Below, in pieces: positions 26,862 through 35,745 of a stretch of 64,000 bases of DNA. Below the pieces are notes generated by a model. The model made no database searches. It saw only the letters and a program-made list of their open reading frames with translations, and had not been told where the DNA came from. Position numbers and translations under genes: made by a program. Numbering within the stretch: position 1 is the stretch's first letter; every line of letters starts with the position of its first letter. This DNA is from Halogranum rubrum (lineage in GTDB: Archaea > Halobacteriota > Halobacteria > Halobacteriales > Haloferacaceae), in NCBI RefSeq assembly GCF_900114455.1, contig NZ_FOTC01000004.1, positions 89,964-153,963 of the forward strand. The letters run 5' to 3'.

Positions 26862-28256
26862 ATGGCAATCGAGTTCGCACATAGTCCACTCCTTACGTTC
26901 GCGATTGGACTGACATTAGTTGTATTGCTGCTCGTCGTGTGGGACCTCCCGGCGTTCGTCGGGCTGGCTATCGCCGCGTTTTCCGTCGGCGTAGTCAACG
27001 CGGTGTTCGTTCCGGAGTTCACTCTCGGGCAGGCAGCGACACAGACGGCAACTGCGTTCGGAAACGGGATGGCCGGTATCGGGATTCCGATACTGATGGC
27101 GGCAATCGTCGGAAAGTCGATGCTCGAAAGCGGTTCCGCTCAGCGAATCGTGAGAGGGTTTCAGTCGCTCGTCGGGAAGAACAACAGTGAGTTCGCACTG
27201 TGGGGAAGCAGTACCGTCCTCGCGATTCCGGTGTTCTTCGACAGCGTCTTCTACCTCTTGGCGCCGCTGGCGCGCTCGATGCGCGCGCGAATGGGAAAGA
27301 ACTACGCGCTCTATATCGTGGCCGTCGGTGCTGGTGGTGCGACTGCTCACGTGTTCATCCCGCCGACGCCCGGACCGCTCGCCGTTGCTAGTGAAATCGG
27401 TGTCGACCTCGGCATCACGATGCTTATCGGTGTCGCCGTCGCGATTCCGTCGGCGACGATGAGTGGTCTCGTCTACGGACACTGGATCAACAACCGCCTC
27501 GACATCCCGCTACGTGATTCGATGGGGACGACGAAGGAAGAGCTTGAAGAACGTGCGAGTAGGAGCGCCGAGTCCCTTCCGGGGGTTCTCGAATCGATCG
27601 CACCGATCGTTCTCGCGGTCGTCCTCGTCAGTTCGCTCACGCTCGTCAACGCCCTGGAATCGTTCTATCCTGCGCTGGCGAATGTGACGCCCGTCGTCAC
27701 CTTCATCGGTGACAAGAACGTTGCGCTCACGATTGCAGCAATCGCGGCCGCGCTCACGTACCTTCGCTGGAGTAACCTCTCGCGCTCCGAGTGGGAAGGC
27801 GAACTCACCGAGGCACTGAAGAGCGGTGGGAATATTGCGGCAATCACGGCGATGGGTGGGGCGTTCGGTGCACTCCTCGCCGCATCGGGAATCGGTCCGT
27901 ACTTCGCAGATGGACTCGAAGGAATCGGCATCGGTCTGCTCGTCACGGCGTGGCTGATTGCCGCAATCGTTCGTATCGCACAAGGTTCCGCGACAGCAGC
28001 GATGCTCACCGCGGCCGGTATCATGGCTCCGTTGGCGAGTCAACTCGCCGTGCATCCCGTCTACCTCGTGATGGTCATCGGTGCAGGTGGGAACATCTGT
28101 TCGTGGTACAACGACTCTGGCTTCTGGCTCGTCAAGGAGATAGGAGGACTCACGCAGACAGAGACGTTGAAGACGTGGACTGCCCTGACGACGATTATCT
28201 CGATAACTGGGTTAGTCTCCGTCTTAGTACTCTCTACGCTGTTCCCACTGGCGTAA
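26862..28256 (+). CDS. GntP family gluconate/organic acid permease
   Basis: A 464-residue, about 12-14-helix membrane protein. GntP segments are clear: GNGMAGIGIPILMAAIVGKSML, then GSSTVLAIPVFFDSVFYLLAPLARS, HVFIPPTPGPLAVA, GGNIAAITAMGGAFGALLAASGIG and the C-terminal GAGGNICSWYNDSGFWLV. Family members import gluconate and related aldonates, ketogluconates or hydroxy acids with protons (or possibly sodium here). Next to dehydratase, semialdehyde dehydrogenase and SDR genes, it probably brings in an aldonic or uronic acid. It is followed, in the same direction, by a UspA gene. Confidence 0.9.
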   Translation: MAIEFAHSPLLTFAIGLTLVVLLLVVWDLPAFVGLAIAAFSVGVVNAVFVPEFTLGQAATQTATAFGNGMAGIGIPILMAAIVGKSMLESGSAQRIVRGFQSLVGKNNSEFALWGSSTVLAIPVFFDSVFYLLAPLARSMRARMGKNYALYIVAVGAGGATAHVFIPPTPGPLAVASEIGVDLGITMLIGVAVAIPSATMSGLVYGHWINNRLDIPLRDSMGTTKEELEERASRSAESLPGVLESIAPIVLAVVLVSSLTLVNALESFYPALANVTPVVTFIGDKNVALTIAAIAAALTYLRWSNLSRSEWEGELTEALKSGGNIAAITAMGGAFGALLAASGIGPYFADGLEGIGIGLLVTAWLIAAIVRIAQGSATAAMLTAAGIMAPLASQLAVHPVYLVMVIGAGGNICSWYNDSGFWLVKEIGGLTQTETLKTWTALTTIISITGLVSVLVLSTLFPLA

Positions 28257-28651
28257 GCCGGCGACGTACCGTCTCGCGTTCGTCTTCGTTCGTCGACGAC
28301 GTCACGGACAGTTCACCCACCAAACGAGTGGACGGACGCTATCAAAATCGCGGTGGATTTTTCTTGTTCGTATCATACAATATAGTACAACACGGCGATG
28401 ATTCTCGACATCGCGTCGTTCGAACATAGAGTGTATCACGAGGACGTAAGAGGCCCCACCAGTTGCTCGGCCGTCAAACACCATTGTGAAGAAAATGGCT
28501 GGGCGAAGACGGAGAGATTTGTCCAGAGTCCGGATTTCTATCCGATAATCGATAACGCCCTCGGAGGTTGTACGAAGACATTCAGAAACGAATGTGTTAG
28601 ATTAACTGAGACTCCCATAGATTCTTGTGAGTGGAATCGGGTGGTGGAAGC
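28257..28651. other. Gap between GntP and UspA genes
   Basis: About 395 bases. An AT-rich patch near 28371-28390 could be a promoter with a long leader for the UspA gene. ACATTC (28578-28583) and GAATGT (28590-28595) form a small inverted repeat. An open frame at 28398-28667 is rejected as a gene. Confidence 0.35.
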
Positions 28652-29098
28652 ATGGAACGTGTACTAGCCGTTGTCGATCCGACCGAGGTGGCGAAGAACG
28701 TGGTACGGGAAGCAGGCGAAATTGCCGAAGGGATGGATGCAGAAGTCGTTCTCATCCACGTGACGACTGACGAAGAGTACAGCGCACGGCGTAGAGCGAT
28801 GGAAGCACTCCCGAAGATGAACACGAGTTACACGCACGACGACGCGAAGAAAGGAGCCACAGAGTTCGCTCGCGATATCGGCGACGAAATCCTTACCGAA
28901 TTCAACGTGGAGTACGAAGCAGTTGGCTCACTCGGAAACAAGGCAACCGAAATCCTCGACACGGCCGCAGAGTGCGATTGTGACCACATCTTCCTGCCCG
29001 GACGGCAGCGCTCGCCGACCGGGAAGGCGCTATTCGGTGACACCACGCAACGCGTCATCCTCCGGTTCGACGGGTTCGTCACCGTGGCGACCAGTTAG
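28652..29098 (+). CDS. Universal stress protein (UspA family)
   Basis: A 148-residue single UspA domain. The N-terminal strand RVLAVVDPT, the EVVLIHVT strand and the C-terminal FLPGRQRSPTGKALFGDTTQ loop match the ATP-binding G-x2-G-x9-G region of Usp proteins, followed by the last strand FDGFVTVATS. ATG 28652 gives a normal Usp start. A longer in-frame start seven codons upstream is possible. It follows a permease, as its paralogue at 63141 follows a transporter binding protein, and the two share the GRQRSPTGKALFGD loop. In haloarchaea such transporter-linked Usp proteins are thought to regulate transport. That role is inference here. Confidence 0.9.
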   Translation: MERVLAVVDPTEVAKNVVREAGEIAEGMDAEVVLIHVTTDEEYSARRRAMEALPKMNTSYTHDDAKKGATEFARDIGDEILTEFNVEYEAVGSLGNKATEILDTAAECDCDHIFLPGRQRSPTGKALFGDTTQRVILRFDGFVTVATS

Positions 29099-29264
29099 AG
29101 GAGGACACCGAACGGTTGTCGGCGTTCACCGCTCGTACAGATAGGCGCGAAGCACCGAAACGTCGAAAACGGGTTTATCGCCGGTGTGGTCGGTTCTCTC
29201 TTCGATTCTCTCCAGCTCATTACAGACGTAGTGACGTAACGAAATCCAACCGGAGACCGGTGTA

Positions 29265-29281
29265 GTTCTGAGATAGAGAAC
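29265..29281. promoter_or_regulatory. 17-base palindrome, candidate IclR operator (copy 5, best match)
   Basis: GTTCTGAGATAGAGAAC. The arms GTTCT and AGAAC are perfectly complementary around a seven-base centre. It lies about 380 bases before the arabinofuranosidase start. Confidence 0.5.
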
Positions 29282-29389
29282 GCATCTCGACCGACAGCTG
29301 TCGCCGAAACGACCTCACAGAGAACTACTGGCGTCACAGAACCTCGATCAGAGTAGCGCGGTTGTCGTGTATCCAACTGCGGCCGAGGC

Positions 29390-29416
29390 CGAAGCGAGCT
29401 TCGAAACCTCGCTTCG
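29390..29416. repeat. Hairpin CGAAGCGAG / CTCGCTTCG
   Basis: Nine-base stem (29390-29398 with 29408-29416) and nine-base loop. It lies about 290 bases after the UspA gene, so it may end its transcript or another non-coding one. No T tract follows. Confidence 0.4.
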
Positions 29417-29608
29417 AATCGAGAAGAGAGAAGATACTCGGACATTCGACGTAGACGCTGGTCGAATCTTTGTACGGTATCACCGGACCCGGAGTACCGA
29501 TGGTACACCCGGTGACTGGAGGCTACCGACTTGAACGAAGTTCTGGTGAGAGAGTTCGAAACCGTCTGCAGGCATCGTGGTATGTTGGCACGCCCCAGGT
29601 ACCGAATC

Positions 29609-29616
29609 ACTTATGC
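29609..29616 (+). promoter_or_regulatory. TATA element of the GH51 gene
   Basis: ACTTATGC 30 bases before the ATG at 29643. It supports that start over two upstream in-frame candidates. Confidence 0.6.
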
Positions 29617-29642
29617 CGTCTCTGCTATCAACGCTAAGACGT

Positions 29643-31136
29643 ATGAGTGACTCCCGTGTGACAGTCCACACAGAGGCCAGAATCGACAGAATCGAACCCG
29701 AAATCCACGGACACTTCGCCGAACATCTCGGCCGATGTATCTACGACGGAGTCTGGGAAGACGAGAGTTCCGAAGAAAACGGATACCGCGACGACGTGGT
29801 CTCACTCCTCAGAGAACTGGAGATGCCGGTACTTCGATGGCCCGGTGGCTGTTTCGCCGACGACTACCACTGGGAAGACGGTGTCGGACCGCGTGAAGAG
29901 CGGCCTCGACGTCGGAACCTCTTCTGGGCGCAAGGAACCGAAGAGCGGCCGGAAGAATCGAACGCATTCGGGACAGACGAGTTCCTCCAACTGTGTGAAC
30001 ACCTCGGAACGGAAGCGTATCTCGCTGCGAACGTCGGGTCGGGAGATCCACAGGAGGCGGCCGACTGGGTCGAATACTGTAACTACGACGGCGACACCGA
30101 CTTGGCCGAGCGGCGCCGTGAGAACGGCCACGACGAACCCTACGGGGTTCGCTATTGGGGACTCGGTAACGAGAACTGGGGCTGTGGTGGTCGCATGTCT
30201 CCCGAACAGTACGCACGAGAGTATCGTCGCTTCGCGACGTACGTCGGGTCGATGGACAACCTACTGCTCGACCACGACGTCGAACTCATCGCGTGTGGGT
30301 TCGAGCACCACGAGTGGAATCGTCGGTTCATGGAAGAGGTCGGAAACAACGCGTGGGGGGCAGACTTCCCGCTCGACCACCTGACGCTGCACCACTACTA
30401 CGGCGGGACGATGAGCGTCGCAGAGGCCGACGAGGACCAGTACGACCAGTTCCTCGTCGACGCCCTCGAGATGGACCGCCACATCGAGCGTATCGCCGCC
30501 GCAATCAACGCTGTCGCGACAACGCGAGATATCGGCGTCATCATCGACGAGTGGGGGGCTTGGCACCCGGAAGCGGTCGCCGAAAACGGACTCGAACAAC
30601 CGGGGAACGTCCTCGACGCGCTCTCTGCGGCCGCCGTCCTCGACATCTTCAACCACCACAGCGACGTGATGACGATGTCGAATATCGCACAGACGGTCAA
30701 CGTGCTCCAATGCCTGGTCGAGACCGACGGTGACGACGCGTGGGCACGGCCGACGTACCACGTCTTCGACCTCTATGCACCACACAAGGGGAACGAAGCC
30801 ATCCGGACCTCTGTCGACACCCCCGTCAGGGCAGTGGACGACGACGAACTCCCGCTCGTCGGCGCCTCTGCATCGGTCGGTGACGACGAAACGTACGTCA
30901 CCCTCACGAACCTCGACTGCCGTGATTCGCAGACGGTCGAAATCGTCCTCGAGGGTACGACCGACGAACCGACTGTCGACGCGACGGTCCTCTTCGAGGG
31001 ACGTGACGTGGACGTAACGGTCGACGCCAGCAACGCACACCAGTACGAACCCGAAGAACTCGACGTCGAGGTAGACGAGAGTCGGTTGACCGTAGAACTA
31101 GCTCCGTCGACTGTAGCAGGTATCTCTCTCTCCTAG
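29643..31136 (+). CDS. Alpha-L-arabinofuranosidase, GH51
   Basis: A 497-residue GH51 enzyme. RWPGGCFADDYHW (about 65-77) is the family substrate-site segment, GLGNENWG holds the acid/base Glu177, and IDEWGAW holds the nucleophile Glu303. A C-terminal beta domain of about 130 residues follows the barrel. There is no signal peptide, so it works in the cytoplasm on imported arabino-oligosaccharides, removing terminal alpha-L-arabinofuranose from arabinan, arabinoxylan or pectin side chains. Released arabinose would enter the nearby xac-like pathway. It is convergent with an alcohol dehydrogenase gene, 66 bases apart. Confidence 0.93.
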   Translation: MSDSRVTVHTEARIDRIEPEIHGHFAEHLGRCIYDGVWEDESSEENGYRDDVVSLLRELEMPVLRWPGGCFADDYHWEDGVGPREERPRRRNLFWAQGTEERPEESNAFGTDEFLQLCEHLGTEAYLAANVGSGDPQEAADWVEYCNYDGDTDLAERRRENGHDEPYGVRYWGLGNENWGCGGRMSPEQYAREYRRFATYVGSMDNLLLDHDVELIACGFEHHEWNRRFMEEVGNNAWGADFPLDHLTLHHYYGGTMSVAEADEDQYDQFLVDALEMDRHIERIAAAINAVATTRDIGVIIDEWGAWHPEAVAENGLEQPGNVLDALSAAAVLDIFNHHSDVMTMSNIAQTVNVLQCLVETDGDDAWARPTYHVFDLYAPHKGNEAIRTSVDTPVRAVDDDELPLVGASASVGDDETYVTLTNLDCRDSQTVEIVLEGTTDEPTVDATVLFEGRDVDVTVDASNAHQYEPEELDVEVDESRLTVELAPSTVAGISLS

Positions 31137-31202
31137 GTACGTGGCCAAACGGCCTATTTGGTTGGCATCGACGTTCGATAGCCTGTGAAAAACGTGACTC
31201 GC

Positions 31203-32246
31203 TCAGTCGTGGAGGACAGAGACGTCGAAGACGGGTTTACAGGTCTCGCCGGCGACGAACGCCTCGAACGCTTCGTCGGCGTCAAGTAGCGAGAAGCGGT
31301 CGTCGATGAACGTCTCGGCGTCTACGTCGCCGCGGTCGATGAGTCTGAGCGAGCGTTCGAAGTCCTCGTACATCGAGGCGTAGGAACACTGGAGGTCGAT
31401 TTCCGCTCTGACGAGCGGAGAGTACTCCATCGTCGTCTCACCCGTTTGACCGACGAGAACGATCTGGCCGCCTTTCCGGACCGCTTCGGCCGCCGACGTG
31501 AGACCGGACGGGTGGCCAGTCGTATCGAAGACGACGTCGTATCCGACCCCGTCGGTCAGTTCGTCACGACGAGCGTCCACGTCGTCTTCGGTGACGTTGA
31601 TCGTCTCGAACCCGAGTTCCTCCGCGAGAGGGAGTCGGTAGGAGCCATCTTGTCCAACACCAGCGACGACGACAGTTCCACCCTGCGAATCGGCAATCTG
31701 TGCCGTGAGCAGTCCGATAGGCCCCGGCCCTTCGACGAGGACTCTATCGCCGGACGTGACACGGGAGTTCTCGATGACCGCTCGGGCCCCGATACTCGTC
31801 GGTTCGACCACGGCAGCGTGCTGTTGGTCGACCGAGTCAGGGACCGGATGCAGCGCGTCCTCCGGGACGGCGACGAACTGTTCGTAGGCACCGTCGTGGT
31901 CAACTCCGGTAATGACGGCGTTCTGGCAGACGTTCGACTCCCCAACGTTGCACTGATAGCACTCGCCACAACCGCGTATCGGTCGTTCGACGACGCGGTC
32001 TCCGACTTCGAACTTCGTGACGTCGTCTCCGACTTCGACCACATGGCCTGCGTACTCGTGTCCAATGACCGTCGGGAGGTTCATTCGCTCGAACGCCGAC
32101 TCGAACTCGTAGATACCTGCATCACTGCCACAGAGGCCAGCGTAGTCGACTTCCACTAGTGCCTCGTCGGCGGCGGGTTCCGGACGAGTGCGGTCGACCA
32201 ACTCCATCGCTCCGTGGCTCCGTCGGACCTTAGCTAATCCACGCAT
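31203..32246 (-). CDS. Zinc-dependent alcohol dehydrogenase, sorbitol/threonine dehydrogenase type
   Basis: A 347-residue medium-chain dehydrogenase. Catalytic-zinc residues are in AGLCGSD and GHEYAGHVVEVGD, the structural-zinc Cys cluster is GCGECYQCNVGESNVC, and the NAD fold begins at VLVEGPGPIGLLTAQIA. The family oxidises polyols, aldoses or threonine. It is a paralogue of the gene at 49985 (same order, similar ends, KPVF near the C-terminus). The ATG at 32246 (MRGLAKV) is preferred; ATG 32273 would add nine residues. It is divergent from an SDR and next to the arabinofuranosidase, so a sugar or polyol substrate is likely. Confidence 0.88.
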   Translation of the reverse strand: MRGLAKVRRSHGAMELVDRTRPEPAADEALVEVDYAGLCGSDAGIYEFESAFERMNLPTVIGHEYAGHVVEVGDDVTKFEVGDRVVERPIRGCGECYQCNVGESNVCQNAVITGVDHDGAYEQFVAVPEDALHPVPDSVDQQHAAVVEPTSIGARAVIENSRVTSGDRVLVEGPGPIGLLTAQIADSQGGTVVVAGVGQDGSYRLPLAEELGFETINVTEDDVDARRDELTDGVGYDVVFDTTGHPSGLTSAAEAVRKGGQIVLVGQTGETTMEYSPLVRAEIDLQCSYASMYEDFERSLRLIDRGDVDAETFIDDRFSLLDADEAFEAFVAGETCKPVFDVSVLHD

Positions 32247-32314
32247 ACGCGTTTCGACCCGTTGAAGAGTCATAGTTCTATGGTTAGAACGGTACGGTTC
32301 GGCTTCCACAAGCA

Positions 32315-32322
32315 TCATATAG
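32315..32322 (+). promoter_or_regulatory. TATA element of the SDR gene at 32344
   Basis: TCATATAG centred about 25 bases before the ATG at 32344. Its reverse complement could also serve the divergent alcohol dehydrogenase with a longer leader. Confidence 0.6.
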
Positions 32323-32343
32323 TCACACAGTAACACAGTTGCC

Positions 32344-33117
32344 ATGGATTCGTACGAGCACACTCCCGTCACCGTGAGTGACAAACGGGCCGTGGTAATC
32401 GGGGGAACCAGCGGTATCGGACAAGCAATCGCACTCGGATTCGCAGCAGAGGGTGCGGACGTCGTCGCGACCAGCAGACGAGAGAGCGCCGTCGACGAGA
32501 CGGCGACGGCCATCGAAGAACGCGGGGCGAACACCACCCGAGTCACGTGCGACGTAACGGACGCCGCCTCGTTAGAGGACGTTCGGGAGACTGCCGTCGA
32601 GACGCTCGGTGGTATCGACGTCGTTGTCGCCTCGCAGGGGGCGATATCGCGCGACGAGGTTCTGGAGATCGAGGACGAAAGCTGGGACTTCGTCACCGAC
32701 GTCGCTCTCGACGGTGTGCGACGCGTCACGCAAGCGATGGTTCCGGGCATGGACGAGAACGGGTCGATTATCAACATCTCTTCGCTTGCCGCTCGACTGT
32801 CGATGTCGAATCTTCCGGCTTACTCGGCGGCCAAAGGCGGTGTAGAAGCGTTCACTCGTGCGTCGGCGAAGGAACTCGCGCCGTCGGTTCGAGTCAACGC
32901 CATCGCACCGGGGTTCGTCATCACCCCACAGAACGCCGAAACGTACGCCGAGGGAACCGAGAAGCGAGCGAAGATAGACGACCGAACGCCACTCGGTCGC
33001 GTCGCCGAACGCGAAGAAGTGGTCGGGGCAGCCGTCTATCTGGCTAGTGACGCCGCTTCCTACGTGACCGGCGAAGTACTCACCGTAGACGGGGGGTTCG
33101 CTGACAGCGCGTTCTGA
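32344..33117 (+). CDS. Short-chain dehydrogenase/reductase (SDR)
   Basis: A 257-residue classical SDR with cofactor motif GGTSGIGQAIALGFA near 19-33, VASQGA in place of the usual NNAG, catalytic Ser in NISSLAARLS, YSAAKGG for Tyr and Lys, and the C-terminal VTGEVLTVDGGF. The cofactor loop ends in TSRRES, where Arg residues after strand 2 favour NADP. It is divergent from the zinc alcohol dehydrogenase and probably partners it in sugar or keto-acid oxidation. The substrate cannot be assigned; a 2-keto-3-deoxy-rhamnonate or aldose dehydrogenase is possible. Confidence 0.88.
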   Translation: MDSYEHTPVTVSDKRAVVIGGTSGIGQAIALGFAAEGADVVATSRRESAVDETATAIEERGANTTRVTCDVTDAASLEDVRETAVETLGGIDVVVASQGAISRDEVLEIEDESWDFVTDVALDGVRRVTQAMVPGMDENGSIINISSLAARLSMSNLPAYSAAKGGVEAFTRASAKELAPSVRVNAIAPGFVITPQNAETYAEGTEKRAKIDDRTPLGRVAEREEVVGAAVYLASDAASYVTGEVLTVDGGFADSAF

Positions 33118-33583
33118 GCCTCTCGCTCGGCCTTTCGTCTCCTCGGGAGTCGCAAACGTTCTTGGCGACGACTCGTCGAGACGGGAGGGAGAGTACTGTC
33201 CTCGCGTGATTCGTGTCCGGCATCTCCGGATAGTCCGCGGTGTTTGACGCGGGATTCGTCGCTTACAGCGCAGATAGATTCGAGGTATTTCCGAGAGAAT
33301 ACAATAGCTATCGACCGACCGAACACCAATCGGCATCTCGCCAGTCAGTTCGGCAACCGTTCTCGACTACCACAGAACAACTATTCAGAGATAGACGAGT
33401 ACGGTAATGTCGTACGTACGTCGACAGCGACCGGCGGCCGCGCACGTCGAGGTGCACTTAGCGGACTAGAAGTATGCTCTCGTCTCAGGATAGTGAGAGA
33501 CGACAAGGCCCTAATATACATTTAAGTTTGGCCCATAATTTTATATTGGTTAGTTAAGAATAGCGGATGGTGCTCGAGAGACA
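33118..33583. other. Intergenic region with AT-rich promoter of the PL11 gene
   Basis: No gene is seen over about 465 bases. Bases 33511-33560 are strikingly AT-rich (for example ATAATTTTATATTGG at 33536-33550, about 40 bases before the PL11 start), indicating the lyase promoter with a short leader. CGTACGTACG near 33414 is a small palindrome. Confidence 0.5.
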
Positions 33584-35566
33584 ATGACAAACTCGAACGA
33601 CAGACAGTATCGAAGTTATCGACGCGAGTTCTTGAGTGGTGTTGCAGTGGGAACGGGAGCGCTCGCAACGGGCGCTGTCGGGTCCGTAACGGCAACTGGC
33701 CCCGGCAACTCCGAAGAGAACGGGTCGTCCACGCGCCAGATGGAGTCCCTCGACCGGGGAGTCGTAGCAGTTCCCGTCGATGGTGGGGTTCTCGTCCGGT
33801 GGCGGCTGTTCGGTACAGAGCCGACTGATCTGGGCTTCCACGTCTTCCGTGACGGAGACCGAGTGAACAACAAGCCGATTACCGACAGCACGAACTACCT
33901 CGATAGTGACGGAACGACAGAGTCCACGTACGCGGTCCGACCGGTCGGCGTCGGCCGAGCAGGTGGCGAAACAGGCGGTGGGCGCACCCACAGCGCCAAG
34001 CCGGGGATGTCGAAGTCCGTCGAGGTCTGGGACGAACAGTACAAAGAGATTCCACTGAACAAACCGGACGCCGTCGAAGGAGAGAACGGTGATAGGGTCA
34101 CGTACCACGCGAACGACGCGAGCGTCGCCGACCTCACAGGCGACGGGACGCTCGACATCGTCCTGAAGTGGTCGCCTTCGAACGCGAAAGACAACTCGCA
34201 GACCGGCCACACGAGCGACGTCCTCCTCGACGGGTACACGATGGAGGGGGAACAGTTATGGCGCGTCAATCTCGGACAGAACATCCGGGCTGGTGCACAC
34301 TACACGCCGTTCCAAGTGTACGACTTCGACGGCGACGGAAAGGCCGAACTCGCCGTCAGAACGTCGGACGGAACCACCGATGCGACGGGAACCGTCATCG
34401 GAGACCCGGACGCAGACTACGCCAACGAGAACGGGTACGTCCTCGAAGGGCCGGAGTATCTCACCGTCTTCGACGGAGAAACGGGTGAGGCACTGGCGAC
34501 GAAGCCGTTCGAACCAGCACGCGGTGACGTCTGCGACTGGGGAGACTGCTACGGAAATCGCGTCGACCGATTCCTCGCGGGAACGGCGTATCTCGACGGC
34601 GAGCGTCCGAGCATCGTCATGACGCGCGGCTACTACGCGAAGACGATGTTGGCGGCGTGGGACTTCCGCGACGGCGAACTCACCTCTCGCTGGATCTTCG
34701 ACAGCACGGACGGCTATCCGGAGTACGAAGGGAAGGGTGCACACAGTCTCGCGACGGCGGACGTCGACGGCGACGGAAAAGACGAAATCGTCTACGGTGG
34801 AGCGGTCATCGACCACGACGGTAGCGGACTGCACACGACGACGATGGTCAACCCCGACGCGCAACACTGTGGGGACTTCCTCCCGGACCGCGAAGGGTTG
34901 GAGATATTCGTTCCGTCGGAGTACCCGCCCGAAGGTGCGCCGAGTGCGTCGATGCGCGATGCGGCCACGGGTGAGTACATCTGGGCTGCCGACGGAGACG
35001 ACGTGGGTCGGGCGATGGTCGCCGACGTCGACCCCGCGTACAGAGGGGCCGAGGCGTGGGCGTCCGGCGGTGTCGGGACGTGGACGGCGAACGGCGAACA
35101 GATCCGCGAAGAGCCGATCAGTTCGATCAACTCCGCGGTCTGGTGGACCGGTGACCTCCATCGAGAGTTACTCGACCACGACTGGAACACAGAGCAGAAC
35201 TACGGCGTCGGAAACCTCGCGAAGTGGAACCCCGAGACCGAAACGCTCGACCGATTGAAGACGTTCGACGGGACACGCTCGAACAACTGGACGAAGGGGA
35301 ACCCCTGTCTCTCCGGCGACATCCTCGGCGATTGGCGTGAGGAAGTGCTCTGGCGTCGCGAAGACAGCGAGGCGTTGCGTCTATACGCCACGCCCTACGA
35401 GACCGACCACCGTCTGTACACGCTGCTACACAATCCGCAGTACCGGACCGGAATCGCGCGACAGAACGCGGGTTACAACCAACCACCGTGGCCGAGTTAC
35501 TTCCTCGGTCACGAGATGGAAGAGCCACCGATGCCCGACATCGAACTCGTCTCGACCGACGACTGA
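33584..35566 (+). CDS. Rhamnogalacturonan endolyase, PL11, Tat-secreted
   Basis: A 660-residue protein. YRREFLSG with Arg13-Arg14 and a hydrophobic stretch to about 38 form a Tat signal. There is no lipobox, so the enzyme is released or wall-associated. The mature part follows PL11 lyases throughout: ALDRG-type start (MESLDRGVVAV), VYDFDGDGKAE and other calcium-binding DGDG loops of the eight-bladed propeller, EPARGDVCDWGDCYGNRVDRF, GARGYY-type strand and the terminal YRTGIARQNAGYNQPPWPSY. PL11 enzymes cut the Rha-GalA backbone of rhamnogalacturonan I by beta-elimination, leaving unsaturated ends. This is the clearest extracellular enzyme of the island and names its probable substrate. Confidence 0.94.
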   Translation: MTNSNDRQYRSYRREFLSGVAVGTGALATGAVGSVTATGPGNSEENGSSTRQMESLDRGVVAVPVDGGVLVRWRLFGTEPTDLGFHVFRDGDRVNNKPITDSTNYLDSDGTTESTYAVRPVGVGRAGGETGGGRTHSAKPGMSKSVEVWDEQYKEIPLNKPDAVEGENGDRVTYHANDASVADLTGDGTLDIVLKWSPSNAKDNSQTGHTSDVLLDGYTMEGEQLWRVNLGQNIRAGAHYTPFQVYDFDGDGKAELAVRTSDGTTDATGTVIGDPDADYANENGYVLEGPEYLTVFDGETGEALATKPFEPARGDVCDWGDCYGNRVDRFLAGTAYLDGERPSIVMTRGYYAKTMLAAWDFRDGELTSRWIFDSTDGYPEYEGKGAHSLATADVDGDGKDEIVYGGAVIDHDGSGLHTTTMVNPDAQHCGDFLPDREGLEIFVPSEYPPEGAPSASMRDAATGEYIWAADGDDVGRAMVADVDPAYRGAEAWASGGVGTWTANGEQIREEPISSINSAVWWTGDLHRELLDHDWNTEQNYGVGNLAKWNPETETLDRLKTFDGTRSNNWTKGNPCLSGDILGDWREEVLWRREDSEALRLYATPYETDHRLYTLLHNPQYRTGIARQNAGYNQPPWPSYFLGHEMEEPPMPDIELVSTDD

Positions 35567-35714
35567 ACGACGCTCACTCGCCGTCGCACCACCTGCTCGA
35601 CGACGGAACCGTGTTCGAGGAGGGGCCGCGAGGTAGACGACGGGGCGATAGCGACGGCGACGTTCGGGCGACCCAACTTCTGCGAGACGGCCGAAGTACC
35701 GCAGTGTGACTGGT

Positions 35715-35721
35715 CTTTATG
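35715..35721 (+). promoter_or_regulatory. TATA element of the sulfatase gene at 35746
   Basis: CTTTATG 28 bases before the ATG at 35746. An alternative upstream ATG (35719) lies inside this element, so it cannot be the real start. Confidence 0.7.
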
Positions 35722-35745
35722 CTCTCGGTATACGAAGCGGGGACG

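Larger units (their letters stand above)
29099..29642. other. Long intergenic region upstream of the arabinofuranosidase
   Basis: About 540 bases without a gene. It contains motif copy 5 (29265), a nine-base-stem hairpin (29390-29416) and the arabinofuranosidase promoter. Confidence 0.45.

Noticed and set aside
28398-28667. 89-codon open frame before the UspA gene
   Set aside because: It has an AT-rich patch upstream, but overlaps the UspA start, is not acidic and shows no family features.
33359-33382. GTTCTCGACTACCACAGAAC as a sixth operator copy
   Set aside because: The half-sites match but the spacer is ten bases, not seven, so it does not fit the 17-base motif.
35719-35745. Upstream ATG for the sulfatase
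   Set aside because: This ATG lies inside the TATA element that drives the gene; 35746 is at the right distance.
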